Shown: in pieces, positions 16,713-25,807 of the stretch
Layout of the letters: every line of letters begins with the position of its first letter
How positions within the stretch are numbered: the first letter of the stretch is position 1
Assembly: GCA_017457865.1 (NCBI GenBank)
Contig: JAFTGN010000001.1
Location: 1 to 45,952 of the forward strand
Reading direction: 5' to 3'
DNA: 45,952 nt
Origin: Lachnospiraceae bacterium
Lineage (GTDB): Bacteria > Bacillota > Clostridia > Lachnospirales > Lachnospiraceae
The notes under the pieces: generated by a model
What the model was told of the DNA's origin: nothing
Seen by the model: the letters and a program-made list of their open reading frames with translations, nothing else
Database searches by the model: none
Position numbers and translations under genes: made by a program

Positions 16713-17594
16713 ATGGAACTGACACAGTTGTACTATTTTTATGTGGCTTCTCAGTATGAGCATATCACAAAAGCAGCAAAAACCCTGAATGTGGCGCAGC
16801 CTGCGTTGACCCAAGCCATTCGCCGTCTGGAAGAAGAACTGGGCGTATCGTTGTTTGACCGAAAGGGAAGAGGAATCGTATTAAATCCATATGGCAAGGT
16901 GGCGGCGGCTCATCTGGAAGTGGTATTTGGTCAGTTGCAGACCATGAAAGAGGAATTGGAACGCCTCTCCGGTAACCAGAGCAATACCATCCGGTTGAAT
17001 ATTCTGGCTGCCTCTCTGTTGATGACAGAAATTTTGATTGCTTATAAAAAGAAATGTCCGGAGTGTGTGTTTCAGTTGATGCAGAATGAAACCGATCAGG
17101 AATGCGACATTTGTATTTCCACTGTGGCAAATGCAGATGACATCAGTGTTTCATCAGTACAGGAATATAGAGATGTGTTTCAGGAGAACATTTATCTGGC
17201 AGTACCGGCACAATCTCCTTATGCAACTCGGAAATCCATTTCTCTGACAGAAGTGGCAGATGCAGATTTCATTAGTCTGGCCGGTTCGAAACCCTTACGG
17301 AGTATTTGTGATCAGTATTGTCAACAGGCTGGCTTTACGCCAAACATTATTTTTGAGAGTGACAGTCCTTCTACGGTCCATGACCTGATTTCCGCGGGAC
17401 TGGGTGTGGGCTTTTGGCCGGCTTATTCTTGGGGAGATTTTTCTAAAAAGGAATTGGTTTTGCTGCCCATTGACAGTCCAAACTGTCAGCGCAGCTTGAT
17501 TTTAACTTGCAGCAACCGAAATGCCTCTCTGCTGGTACAGGATTTTTATCAGTTTACATACCATTATATGAAAAACTTGGAACATATTGTATAA
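16713..17594 (+). CDS. LysR-family transcriptional regulator
   Basis: The protein has 293 residues. The N-terminal winged helix is typical (LTQLYYFYVASQYEHITKAA, then LNVAQPALTQAIRRLEEELG at residues 25-44, then LFDRKGRGIVLNPYG). The rest is a periplasmic-binding-protein-like effector domain with GLGVGFWPAYS near residue 230. Such regulators usually control the divergent neighbour, here the AEC transporter, and their own gene in response to a small metabolite. AAGGAAAACAC precedes the ATG. The 3' end runs directly into a glycosidase remnant. Confidence 0.85.
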   Translation: MELTQLYYFYVASQYEHITKAAKTLNVAQPALTQAIRRLEEELGVSLFDRKGRGIVLNPYGKVAAAHLEVVFGQLQTMKEELERLSGNQSNTIRLNILAASLLMTEILIAYKKKCPECVFQLMQNETDQECDICISTVANADDISVSSVQEYRDVFQENIYLAVPAQSPYATRKSISLTEVADADFISLAGSKPLRSICDQYCQQAGFTPNIIFESDSPSTVHDLISAGLGVGFWPAYSWGDFSKKELVLLPIDSPNCQRSLILTCSNRNASLLVQDFYQFTYHYMKNLEHIV

Positions 17595-17596
17595 AA

Positions 17597-17854
17597 GATC
17601 TGATGACTTATGATTATCATGGCGCATTTGACACCCACACTGATTTCAATGCACCATTGTACCTGGATCCTGCTATTGTAACAGGTGCTACAGGAAAATA
17701 TTATACCATGAAGTTCAACATCACAGACACCACCTATTTCGAGACAGCAGCAGCAGGCACCTATCGTTATAAAGTGGCAGGTTATTACAAAAATGTAGAC
17801 TTCAGCTGGGTATACGGGGATTTGAGCGACACCTTGTATGTGACCGTGAAGTAA
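17597..17854 (+). pseudogene. GH18 (chitinase-family) fragment with C-terminal beta domain
   Basis: The frame after the LysR stop reads DLMTYDYHGAF...NAPLY, which matches the MTYDYHG(A)W/F barrel strand of family 18 glycoside hydrolases. It continues into a segment of about 50 residues ending DTLYVTVK that looks like a beta-sandwich accessory domain. The catalytic DxxDxDxE strand and most of the barrel are absent, and there is no start or ribosome site of its own. It is a leftover of a chitinase or sporulation-type GH18 gene, joined to the LysR gene by deletion. Confidence 0.45.
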
Positions 17855-18072
17855 GAGTGTAGACAGGTGTGTTGCCATAGCCATTGATAAGGACTTGTAA
17901 AACTGTAAGGGGTTAGAAATGAGACGATATACTTCTGGGCACAATCGTGCTAGATCTTGTGCCCGGAGGATTGTACAAAAGATAATATTTTGTGTACACA
18001 CTTGTAAATGGACGTGAAAAGTGTGTAGGTAGAAAGAATTTTATTTGGCAGGATAGAATTCGGAAAAAAATG

Positions 18073-18158
18073 AAAACAGGCAAGGCTTGTGTCAGGCAGA
18101 TCAGAGGCTGGGAGGAGTATCCGATGATCGCATAGGCACAAGACTTGCCTGTTTTTTT
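18073..18158 (+). ncRNA. Long hairpin ending in a T-run; possible small RNA or orphan terminator
   Basis: AAAACAGGCAAGGCTTGTG (18073-18091) pairs with the arm at 18137-18155 at 18 of 19 positions, and seven T end the structure. The 45-nt loop contains GGGAGGAG. The nearest upstream reading frame ends more than 200 bp before it, so it may end a short noncoding transcript. The stretch 17855-18248 has no gene. It also has GGGCACAA/TTGTGCCC (17937-17964) and TGTACAAAA/TTTTGTGTACA repeats just after. Confidence 0.4.
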
Positions 18159-18248
18159 GAAATAATTGACTTCTCTAAAATGTTTCGCATAGAAAGATGG
18201 AGCAAAATGTGCAAAAAGAATAAAAAAACAGAAACACAAAAGAAAATA

Positions 18249-18277
18249 TTGCGCAAAATGACAAATTTTGATAAAAT
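18249..18277 (+). promoter_or_regulatory. Probable promoter of the CARF gene
   Basis: TTGCGC (18249-18254), a 17-bp spacer and TAAAAT (18272-18277) lie 70 bp before the CARF start, in AT-rich DNA. Confidence 0.45.
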
Positions 18278-18345
18278 ATATTCAAATGTAACACGGAGAT
18301 TCTTCGGTAAGAAAATATTTTGTATCAAAGAGAGGAAAACTGGAT

Positions 18346-19338
18346 ATGGAACAGAAAAAGAGGAAAGCAATCGTGGTGGCTCAGATAGGGAGAGGGACTT
18401 ATAAGGAAATAGATTATGGAAAAGTACAAAAAAGAGATCAGGTAAAAGAAGGGCAGAAGGAATTGTATATTAATTCAGATGAGACGTATCGTTTCGGATA
18501 TTCTTTTGGTGCTGTTTGTGATCAATTGAGAAAGAAAGTAAAAGAGTTAGATGACGAAATAGAAGTTTTGTTGATTGGAACAGAAACATCTTATTGGGGG
18601 AATTTATGTGCATATTATAAATATGATAAAAGTGATATATCTGCTGATAAATTACTGGAAATGCAAAAATTAATAAAAGGAAATGCATCTGATTGGAATT
18701 TAGAATTAAAATCAGATGACAAGAAGGGAATTAAAATTCCGGAGATAGATAAGTATGCTGTGTGTGTAACAGATTTTCTGAACAATTGTAATAATCAAAA
18801 AACAAAGGATATAAAATACTCGGTTGTAATAATAAAAGATGGAGTGATAGAAGAGCAAATAAAAGAAAACTTTACCGTATTGCGTAAAAAAATAGAAAAT
18901 ATTATTGAGTATACAACTGCAGATGAATATGAATTATGTTTTGATATTTCTATGGGATATAGATCGATTCCCATGTATGTTTATAATTTTGTGAATTTTT
19001 TAGCAAAAACAAAATTAAAAAAAGATTATAGACTTCATATATATTATGGTATGGAAGCTTCCAGTGCAGAAAATATAGAACATAAGGAAGATGAGGTTCC
19101 CATTGTTGATTTGAATAGTATAAAACAACTGACTGAATGGATTGGTGTGGTAAATGAATTCAATGAGTATGGTTCTGTTCGTGGTTTGGTGAGAATGTTA
19201 GAGTCAGCAGATGAAGAGGAGAGTGAAGATGTCAATGAGACAATAAAAGAAGAGAGAAAAAAATTAGCTGATATGTTTTCGATGTTTGATTATGCATCAA
19301 ATGCAAACAATCTGGTTTTATTGGAAAGAGCATTGTAA
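18346..19338 (+). CDS. CARF-domain protein of the Csx1/TM1812 family, N-terminal part
   Basis: The protein has 330 residues. It opens with an IVVAQIGRG-type strand, contains DEIEVLLIGTET, and has DISMGYRSIPMYVYNFVNFLA near residue 200, equivalent to the DxTHGxRxxP element of TM1812/Csx2 CRISPR-associated proteins. CARF domains sense cyclic oligoadenylates made by type III CRISPR complexes. Its natural continuation, a HEPN domain, follows in another frame. No cas genes, Cas10 or array is visible. Base composition is far more AT-rich than the flanks, which suggests acquisition. AGAGAGGA precedes the ATG. Confidence 0.7.
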   Translation: MEQKKRKAIVVAQIGRGTYKEIDYGKVQKRDQVKEGQKELYINSDETYRFGYSFGAVCDQLRKKVKELDDEIEVLLIGTETSYWGNLCAYYKYDKSDISADKLLEMQKLIKGNASDWNLELKSDDKKGIKIPEIDKYAVCVTDFLNNCNNQKTKDIKYSVVIIKDGVIEEQIKENFTVLRKKIENIIEYTTADEYELCFDISMGYRSIPMYVYNFVNFLAKTKLKKDYRLHIYYGMEASSAENIEHKEDEVPIVDLNSIKQLTEWIGVVNEFNEYGSVRGLVRMLESADEEESEDVNETIKEERKKLADMFSMFDYASNANNLVLLERAL

Positions 19339-19373
19339 ATATTATTTTTGCATGTTCGAATTCAGATGTAAAT

Positions 19374-20480
19374 TTGGCGGATAAAAAACTTTTGGAATTA
19401 AATTATAAAGTTGAAAACATGGGATTATCTAAAGAAGCGGAACTTTTGTTAGAACTGATAGGTAAGGATTTTGCAAATAGATTTCTTCGAATAAGTGATT
19501 GTATAAATGATGGCAATGAAGTGGATGAAACAGATATTAAAATAAAAGTAGAAAAATATGGTTGTTTGACGATTCAATTATCAAAATGGTTTTTAGATCA
19601 GGGAAGAATTGGAAATGCAGCAATTGCAGCGCAGGAAGGATTGATTACATATGCGATTGCAAAATATTCAGAATTATTCAATGGAAATTATAAAAAATGG
19701 GATGATTATGGAGAACGAAATAAAGTAAAACAACATATTCTTGATATCGCTGCTTGTTATATTGAAGGCAACAAACAAAATCAGAATGAGAAAATAAGCA
19801 ATATTTTAACAACATTTGATTATGTGCGAGAGAATATTAGAAATGTCAATTCACATATTGGTTATGAAAAAGAAAAAACAGATGTGCAAATAAAAGAAGG
19901 AAAGAGGCAGCTGGAAAATTTGGTGCATTATGCATTGAGAGAAATAGGAGATACCAACCAAGTTTTAGAGAGAGATTTAGATGAGCAAACTTTAGAAAAT
20001 TTTTTTCGAGATTATGTCGAAAAAATAAGTAAATATATACAGGGGACGATAGCGGAGGTGGAATGTTTTATTGAATATGCAGAGGGGAAACAGGATAAAG
20101 AAAAATTGAGAAATGGTTTTCCGAATGCATTTTCAGCTTTTAAAAAAAGTAATTGGAATACAAAAAAGAGTGAAATTTGTGCAAAAGAGAATGTAAAATC
20201 ATATTTGGTCAAAATTAATATATTGGAAAATATTTTGGTCAAAATAGGGAAGAAAGGTGACTTTACATCTGAGGCAAAAACAGTATTGATCCGTATGGCA
20301 GAACATTATCTAGGAGATAAGAATGCTACAGATGAGCAAGCCGAAAAAATGGCAGAAAAATATATTGATAGTTGTAAGGATGGAAAAGAAAAGGAAGCAG
20401 GTGAGATACTAAGGAATATAATCGGTTCTTTTGATGGAAAGCCACTGGAGTTCATAAAAACGTTAAACATAAAGAGATAA
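19374..20480 (+). CDS. HEPN-domain ribonuclease-like protein, C-terminal partner or half of a Csx1-like effector
   Basis: The 368-residue frame begins at a TTG without a good ribosome site. The frame stays open back through the end of the CARF gene, two bases out of phase with it. Residues R156 and H161 (RNVNSH) form the RxxxxH catalytic motif of HEPN ribonucleases, in an alpha-helical setting (FDYVRENIRNVNSHIGYEK). Together with the upstream CARF protein it would make one CARF-HEPN nuclease of about 700 residues. Either a frameshift has broken the gene, programmed frameshifting joins the halves, or two chains assemble. The remaining C-terminal 150 residues are not recognised. Confidence 0.6.
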   Translation: MADKKLLELNYKVENMGLSKEAELLLELIGKDFANRFLRISDCINDGNEVDETDIKIKVEKYGCLTIQLSKWFLDQGRIGNAAIAAQEGLITYAIAKYSELFNGNYKKWDDYGERNKVKQHILDIAACYIEGNKQNQNEKISNILTTFDYVRENIRNVNSHIGYEKEKTDVQIKEGKRQLENLVHYALREIGDTNQVLERDLDEQTLENFFRDYVEKISKYIQGTIAEVECFIEYAEGKQDKEKLRNGFPNAFSAFKKSNWNTKKSEICAKENVKSYLVKINILENILVKIGKKGDFTSEAKTVLIRMAEHYLGDKNATDEQAEKMAEKYIDSCKDGKEKEAGEILRNIIGSFDGKPLEFIKTLNIKR

Positions 20481-20504
20481 GATTCCTCTTCTGACGTAAC
20501 TGAA

Positions 20505-20552
20505 ACGGTCAGGCTTTCAAATTAAAATAGAGGATTGCCTGACCGTATTTTT
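20505..20552 (+). terminator. Intrinsic terminator after the CARF-HEPN genes
   Basis: ACGGTCAGGC (20505-20514) pairs exactly with GCCTGACCGT (20537-20546), followed by ATTTTTAT. It also lies just past the 3' end of the convergent MFS gene. Confidence 0.8.
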
Positions 20553-20582
20553 ATAAAAAAATAGCATTAGTAGATATATTCT

Positions 20583-21749
20583 TTACCCCTTCTTCCCCAC
20601 CAGTCTCTCATGCATCACACCCAGTACCGTCAGGATTACCAGCAGATACACCGGCAGCAATGCCACACTGAGATGGGCTGCGATCAGTCCAAAGATGGGC
20701 GGCATCAGGCAGGTACCCACATAAGCGCTGGCCATCTGGACACCGATGATGGCTTGGGATTTATCTGCTCCAAAGTAAGCAGGGGTGGAGTGAATCACAC
20801 AAGGGTAGATGGGTGCACAGCCCAGTCCCACCAGAATCAGCCCAGCCATGGCAGTAGGTGTGCCAAAAGGCAGGAACATGCATACGATGCCAAGCAGGAT
20901 GATGCCCACCCCTATGCGGATCATGGTTTTGTCATCAAAGCGGATGGTGAGAAAACCGCTGATGGCACGCCCTGCCGTAATGCCCATGCAGAACATGCTG
21001 GCAAGGGTGGCGGCACGATCAGCATCCAGTCCACAGCGCCCCACAAAGTAACTGCTGCCCCAGAGCATAGCGGTCTGCTCCAGTGCACAGTAGCAGAAAA
21101 ATGCCAGCATTACTTCCTTTGTTCCCTTGATCTGGAAGATTTCCTTTAAAGTCAGGGGTTTGGAAGAAATCATTTCTCCGGTATCAGAATCCAGTACCTT
21201 TGGCGGCTTTTTCCAAAGGGGCAGGCTGAAGATCAGGATGGCAGTCAGACAAATTTGTAAAATGCCGATGAACCGGTAACCCATATTCCAGGACATGCCG
21301 CCAGTCAGGGCAAACCCCATCACATATGGTCCGATGGAAGTGCCCACACCCCACATACAGTGGAGCCAGCTCATGTGACGGCTGGCGTAGTGCAGTGCCA
21401 CATAGTTGTTTAAGGAAGCGTCTACACTTCCGGCCCCCAATCCGTAAGGGATGGCCCACAGGCACAGCTGCCAGAAAGAATGGCTGCTGGAAAACCCAAA
21501 CAGTGCCACTGCAGTGGTAGCTACGCTGATGGCAGTAACTTTGCCAGTGCCCAGCCATTTGGTCAACCGGTCACTTTGCAGACTGGAGATGACGGTCCCC
21601 ATGGCAATGATCATGGAAATGGCACCGGCATAGGAAACCGGTACCCCCAGTTCGCTGTGCATGATGGGCCATGCGGCACCCAGCAGAGGGTCGGGCAGTC
21701 CCAGGCTGATAAACGCCAGATAAATAATAACCAGAAGCAATTGAAACAT
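20583..21749 (-). CDS. MFS transporter
   Basis: The protein has 388 residues and about twelve hydrophobic helices. Features typical of the major facilitator superfamily are the FISLGLPDPLLGAAWP opening in helix 1, SLQSDRLTKWLGTGKV as the loop 2-3 motif, and SGFLTIRFDDKTMIRIG after helix 7. It resembles the FucP/YfkF-like sugar or drug transporters of Firmicutes, but the substrate cannot be told. The start at 21749 follows GAGGAG. It is transcribed away from a decayed GH3 glycosidase, so a role in glycoside uptake is possible but only contextual. Confidence 0.8.
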   Translation of the reverse strand: MFQLLLVIIYLAFISLGLPDPLLGAAWPIMHSELGVPVSYAGAISMIIAMGTVISSLQSDRLTKWLGTGKVTAISVATTAVALFGFSSSHSFWQLCLWAIPYGLGAGSVDASLNNYVALHYASRHMSWLHCMWGVGTSIGPYVMGFALTGGMSWNMGYRFIGILQICLTAILIFSLPLWKKPPKVLDSDTGEMISSKPLTLKEIFQIKGTKEVMLAFFCYCALEQTAMLWGSSYFVGRCGLDADRAATLASMFCMGITAGRAISGFLTIRFDDKTMIRIGVGIILLGIVCMFLPFGTPTAMAGLILVGLGCAPIYPCVIHSTPAYFGADKSQAIIGVQMASAYVGTCLMPPIFGLIAAHLSVALLPVYLLVILTVLGVMHERLVGKKG

Positions 21750-21882
21750 GATGTGTTCTCCTCTATCTCGTAAAAATGGTTCTGATGACAGCATACCATA
21801 AAAAGCAGAAAAGTGGTATCCTGCAATTTTTTGTGGAAACGAGTGATTTGTTTGTAAAAAATGTCTGAGCTAACAAAATATA

Positions 21883-21911
21883 TTGCACTTTTCTTGTGGA
21901 AAAAGTATAAT
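21883..21911 (+). promoter_or_regulatory. Promoter of the GH3 remnant
   Basis: TTGCAC (21883-21888), 17 bp and TATAAT (21906-21911) give a good sigma-A promoter about 145 bp before the GH3 start codon. The promoter has outlived the gene. Confidence 0.6.
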
Positions 21912-22055
21912 AAAATTATGAAAAATAAAACGTATATAGGCAGATGTCATAATGTGATCGGATCATGAGGCAGGATGGGAATTGATAGTTCCTTGATCTG
22001 ATCGAATATCAGACCACAGAGATGTCAACTGCAGGATATGCAGACAGGAGGGTAC

Positions 22056-23305
22056 ATGGCGAATTATTATGGGTCCAGAAATGGTGAAATCAGTGAACGG
22101 GAACAGCGGAACATGGAGCGTGTCCGCAGGATTGCATCCCAGGGAATGGTATTGCTGGAAAACGATGGTTAGATCTGTACGACCAAAGGGTAGAAGCATC
22201 TCATAATGCGTATATTGAGATGTTGAAAGAACAGACAAGAGATGCGGAAGATCCATTGATGGCGGTGGCCTATACGTATGCAGGGGATACCACATCTGTC
22301 TTAATCGATGACCGGAATGTGAAAAATATGATTTTTGCAGATGGTCCGGCAGGACTGCGTCTGCAAAAAGAATTTCTCACCACACCGCAAGGGGAGATGA
22401 TCCAGTCGCAGGTATTGCCTATGCCGGGACTGGAAAAGCTGATGGAAGGGATGGAACTGCCCGGACCGAAACCAGGACCTGACAGTATCCACTATTATCA
22501 GTACTGTACCGCCATTCCCATTGCCACCTTGCTGGCCATGACATGGGATTTGGAACTGATTCAGGAGTGCGGCGATATTGTAGGGGAGGAAATGGAAGAA
22601 TTCCATGTGACACTGTGGCTGGCACCGGGGATGAACATCCACAGAAATCCCATGTGCGGACGAAACTTTGAATACTATTCCGAAGACCCGTTGGTCAGCG
22701 GACTGTGTGCGGCGGCAGATACTAAGGGTGTGCAGGCCCATGCAGGCATCGGCACCACCATCAAGCATTTTGCAGCCAACAATCAGGAAGACAATCGACT
22801 GTACAGCAACAGCCATGTCAGTGAACGGGCATTGCGGGAGATTTATCTGAAAGGATTTGAAATCTGCGTGAAATCCAGCCAGCCTATGTCTGTCATGTCT
22901 TCGTATAACCTGTTAAATGGCATTCATACGGCAAACAACTATGATCTGTTGACGGCAGTGCTTCGTGACGAGTGGGGATTTGCCGGAATCGTCATGACCG
23001 ACTGGGGCACCACCGGTACATTGTTCCTGGAGGAAACATCTCACAAATATGGCAACGCCTCTCCGGCAGGTTGTGTGAAGGCAGGCAATGAACTGACTAT
23101 GCCGGGTGCCCAGTCCGATATCGACGGCATCATACAGGCAGTAAACAGCACAGATCAGACAGAACTGGATCCACTCACCATAGGCGAACTCCAGTATGCG
23201 GTCCGGAACATGTTAAAACTCATCCGTCAGACCAACTGCTATCCGGGGGCAAAACCTTATGGGGAACAGTTTGACCAGTTAGAAGAGTATGTGATTGTTC
23301 AATAA
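22056..23305 (+). pseudogene. Permuted GH3 beta-glucosidase, internally deleted and frameshifted
   Basis: An ATG at 22056 after CAGGAGGG opens a 38-codon frame ending RIASQGMVLLENDG and a stop at 22170. That is the opening of permuted GH3 enzymes, whose GH3 C-terminal-type domain comes first. From about 22200, in another frame, 361 residues show the GH3 catalytic barrel: IFADGPAGLR, WLAPGMNIHRNPMCGRNFEYYSEDP, IKHFAANNQE and the nucleophile region VMTDWG. Almost the whole first domain (several hundred residues) is missing. The gene for a cytosolic glucosidase-type enzyme has been inactivated by deletion. Confidence 0.8.
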
Positions 23306-23376
23306 TTGTTCAGCAGTTATGATTTTGCGAATGTATCGGGCAGTTACGATTGTAAAGTACTGTGTGAATTGTATAA

Positions 23377-23420
23377 AAAGAGAGAAGCAAAACGGCCATA
23401 GCCGTGAAGCTTCTCTCTTT
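23377..23420. terminator. Bidirectional terminator-like hairpin
   Basis: AAAGAGAGAAGC (23377-23388) and GCTTCTCTCTTT (23409-23420) are exact complements, with a nested ACGGC/GCCGT stem. It can serve the GH3 remnant rightward and, through the A-rich left flank, leftward transcription. Confidence 0.7.
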
Positions 23421-23595
23421 CCTCTTTCCAGAATATGTGCAAAAGCTGCACAGGGAAAGAAGAAGTGTAAATATATAAGGGATAAAAACAGTCATTGGGA
23501 AATCTGTTCAGATGAAACCAACAGTCTGTGCACCAGAAATTTATATTTATTGAATTGCTGTACTTGCGCAATTTGGATTGCAGACAGCCTGCGCC

Positions 23596-23725
23596 ATCAA
23601 AATTTTTACGTTTGAAAAACTCTGTGGAGCGTTGGCACTTTGTTTTTCGAGCATTGTGAAGAAAAACATTAGTGCCACTACGCGTAACCGAAGCGGGAGC
23701 GTGTTTTTTAAACAAAAATTTTGAT
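23596..23725. repeat. 130-bp cruciform, MITE-like inverted-repeat element
   Basis: The outer arms ATCAAAATTTTT (23596-23607) and AAAAATTTTGAT (23714-23725) are perfect complements, extended inward by an imperfect GTTTGAAAAAC pairing. A second hairpin nests at the centre: TGGCACT/AGTGCCA at 23633-23677 with inner TGTTTTTC/GAAAAACA. There is no reading frame. It sits between the 3' ends of the GH3 remnant and the sulP gene. A small nonautonomous transposon or a structured RNA are both possible. Confidence 0.5.
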
Positions 23726-23768
23726 GAAGAAGGCGTTCGTTGCATGTTTCCCAATGCCCGGCATTCCC

Positions 23769-25466
23769 TTACTTCAACTGTGCGGCTTTCTCCAGTGCTG
23801 CATCAATATGGTCGCAGAAGTTTTCTTTTCCCACCAGTTCTACAAATCCGGCTTTTTCCATGGTGTGCATAGGCTGTTCGTTTACATGAGAGAACAGAAT
23901 GGTAATACCATGTGCCTTACAGCGTGCATACAAATCTTCCAGAGAACGCAGGGCTGTAGCATCCAGTGCCGGTACACTTCTCATACGGAGAATCAGGCAG
24001 GTGGTGTATTCCTTCACGGAAATATCCGCAATACGGGAAGTGGCGCCAAAGAACAACGGTCCGTTGATTTCATACACACGGACGTGACGTGGTACTTTGC
24101 GCAGATGGATGCTGTCCGGATCATGGTCGGCATCTTCCTCGTCCTGCTCTACATACTTCCAGCTATGTACTTCGGTCTGTTCGCTCATCCGCTTTAAGAA
24201 CAGCAAAACGGCACACAGCATACCAAACTCAATGGCAACCACCAGGTCGAATACAACTGTCAGTACAAAAGTCAGTACCAGTACGATCACATCGCTTTTT
24301 GGTGCTGTTTTGCACAGATGTACAAATGGTCTCCACTGGCACATGTTATAGGCAACCATAAACAGGATGGCTGCGATGGTGGGCATAGGAATCAGTGCGG
24401 CATATGGCATCAACACCACCAGTACCAGCAGCAGGACGATGGCATGTACCATACCGGCTACAGGGGTTCGTCCGCCATTTTTGGCATTGGCAGCAGTACG
24501 GGCGATGGCACCGGTGGCTGGAATACCGCCAAATAATGCAGAGCCGATGTTTCCGATTCCCTGTGCGATCAGTTCCATATTGGAACGATGGTGGGAATTG
24601 ATCATGGAATCGGCCACTACACAGGACAGCAGCGACTCGATGGATGCCAGAATGGCGATGACAAATGCGTCAGACATCACAGACTGCAGCATAGACAGAT
24701 TGAAAGACGGTACATGGAAGGTCGGCAGGGCACTGCTGATGGTGTACAGATCTCCGATGGTGTTCACCTGCATGCCCAGTCCCTTTACCATGAAAATACC
24801 GGCAAAGACAGCCAGCAGGGATGGTGGAACCACACCGGCAATATGTGCCACTTTTTGACTTGGAATCTTGCGGCACAGACCTGGATAAAAGATCAGGATT
24901 GCCAGGCAGACCAGTCCTACGATCACTGCCTGTACATTCACAGTAGAAATGGATGCAAAGAAGGCAGAAATCTTTTCTGTGGTTTCAATAGGGGACAAAC
25001 CTTCTGCATAGGTCAGGCCGAAGAAATCTTTCAGCTGTCCGATGACGATGGTAACCGCAATACCGGCAGTAAAGCCGGTGGTAATGGTATAAGGAATGAT
25101 GCGGATCAGACGGCCTAAGCGAAGCAGACCAAAGATGATCATGATGATACCGGCTAGTATGGTGGCAAGTACCAGACCATCCATGCCGTTTCGTGCCACG
25201 ATACCGGCTACGATGGTGGCAAATGCGGCAGTAGGGCCTGCAATCTGAATCCGGCTTCCGCCAAAGAAGGAAATCAGAAATCCGGCTACGATGGCGGTGT
25301 AAATACCCTGCTGCGGTCCTACACCGGAAGCCAGTGCCAGCGCAATGGACAGGGGCAGTGCGATGATTGCCACGATGATACCGGCAATCAGGTCGTGTAA
25401 AAATTGTGCTTTGGTGTAGCTTTTCATATTGGAGAAAAGCATAGGTTTCAACTTATCGTTGCTCAT
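23769..25466 (-). CDS. SulP-family anion transporter with C-terminal STAS domain
   Basis: The protein has 565 residues. The N-terminal SulP core has helices with the family signature ALPLSIALALASGVGPQQGIYTAIVAGF, SRIQIAGPTAAFATIV and GIPATGAIARTAANAKNGGRTPVAG. A STAS domain covers about residues 440-565, with LILRMRSVPALDATALRSLE matching the anti-sigma-antagonist fold. Bacterial members move sulfate, bicarbonate or dicarboxylates such as fumarate and succinate (DauA). Given the dicarboxylate genes elsewhere in the window, the substrate is left open. The start follows GGAGTACCT. Confidence 0.85.
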   Translation of the reverse strand: MSNDKLKPMLFSNMKSYTKAQFLHDLIAGIIVAIIALPLSIALALASGVGPQQGIYTAIVAGFLISFFGGSRIQIAGPTAAFATIVAGIVARNGMDGLVLATILAGIIMIIFGLLRLGRLIRIIPYTITTGFTAGIAVTIVIGQLKDFFGLTYAEGLSPIETTEKISAFFASISTVNVQAVIVGLVCLAILIFYPGLCRKIPSQKVAHIAGVVPPSLLAVFAGIFMVKGLGMQVNTIGDLYTISSALPTFHVPSFNLSMLQSVMSDAFVIAILASIESLLSCVVADSMINSHHRSNMELIAQGIGNIGSALFGGIPATGAIARTAANAKNGGRTPVAGMVHAIVLLLVLVVLMPYAALIPMPTIAAILFMVAYNMCQWRPFVHLCKTAPKSDVIVLVLTFVLTVVFDLVVAIEFGMLCAVLLFLKRMSEQTEVHSWKYVEQDEEDADHDPDSIHLRKVPRHVRVYEINGPLFFGATSRIADISVKEYTTCLILRMRSVPALDATALRSLEDLYARCKAHGITILFSHVNEQPMHTMEKAGFVELVGKENFCDHIDAALEKAAQLK

Positions 25467-25695
25467 AGGTACTCCATTCTGAAATGGCTGTTGCAGTCAT
25501 TTCTATTCTGTATGTAGCTCTGGTTTGCAGAGCGCAATAATTTTATCTTAATACCAGAGAAAAAAATGCACAATATAAAAAGATTATCAAAATTTTAAGG
25601 AAATTTAAGAATTTTCATCAATTACCACAAATCACAGACAGAACAAAGTGGATGTGTGATACCAGGATGTGCCTTTTGGAAGAGGTGGTTGGTGC

Positions 25696-25727
25696 TTTCC
25701 GGAAATGGATGGTTTGATTTCCGGAAA
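25696..25727. promoter_or_regulatory. Tandem palindromic operators upstream of the carboxylesterase
   Basis: The 10-bp palindrome TTTCCGGAAA occurs twice (25696-25705 and 25718-25727), 22 bp centre to centre, about two helical turns. The pair ends five bases before the -35 box at 25733. Such spacing suits two dimers of one regulator bound on the same face of DNA. The remaining DNA between 25467 and 25695 has no gene. Confidence 0.55.
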
Positions 25728-25732
25728 ATTGG

Positions 25733-25761
25733 TTGACCGGATGGATATGCAACTGTAAAAT
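25733..25761 (+). promoter_or_regulatory. Promoter of the carboxylesterase gene
   Basis: TTGACC (25733-25738), 17 bp and TAAAAT (25756-25761) lie about 45 bp before the start codon. Confidence 0.7.
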
Positions 25762-25807
25762 ACAAATTTGAGGGGAATCAAAACCAGATAGATTGGAGAA
25801 GGAACAG

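Noticed and set aside
17855-18345. Protein-coding gene in the gap before the CARF gene
   Set aside because: Only short out-of-context frames are present; the stretch is dominated by inverted repeats and AT-rich promoter-like DNA.
18346-20480. CRISPR-Cas locus around the CARF-HEPN genes
   Set aside because: No repeat-spacer array and no Cas1, Cas2, Cas10 or Cmr/Csm genes are visible in the window; only the ancillary nuclease-type proteins are present.
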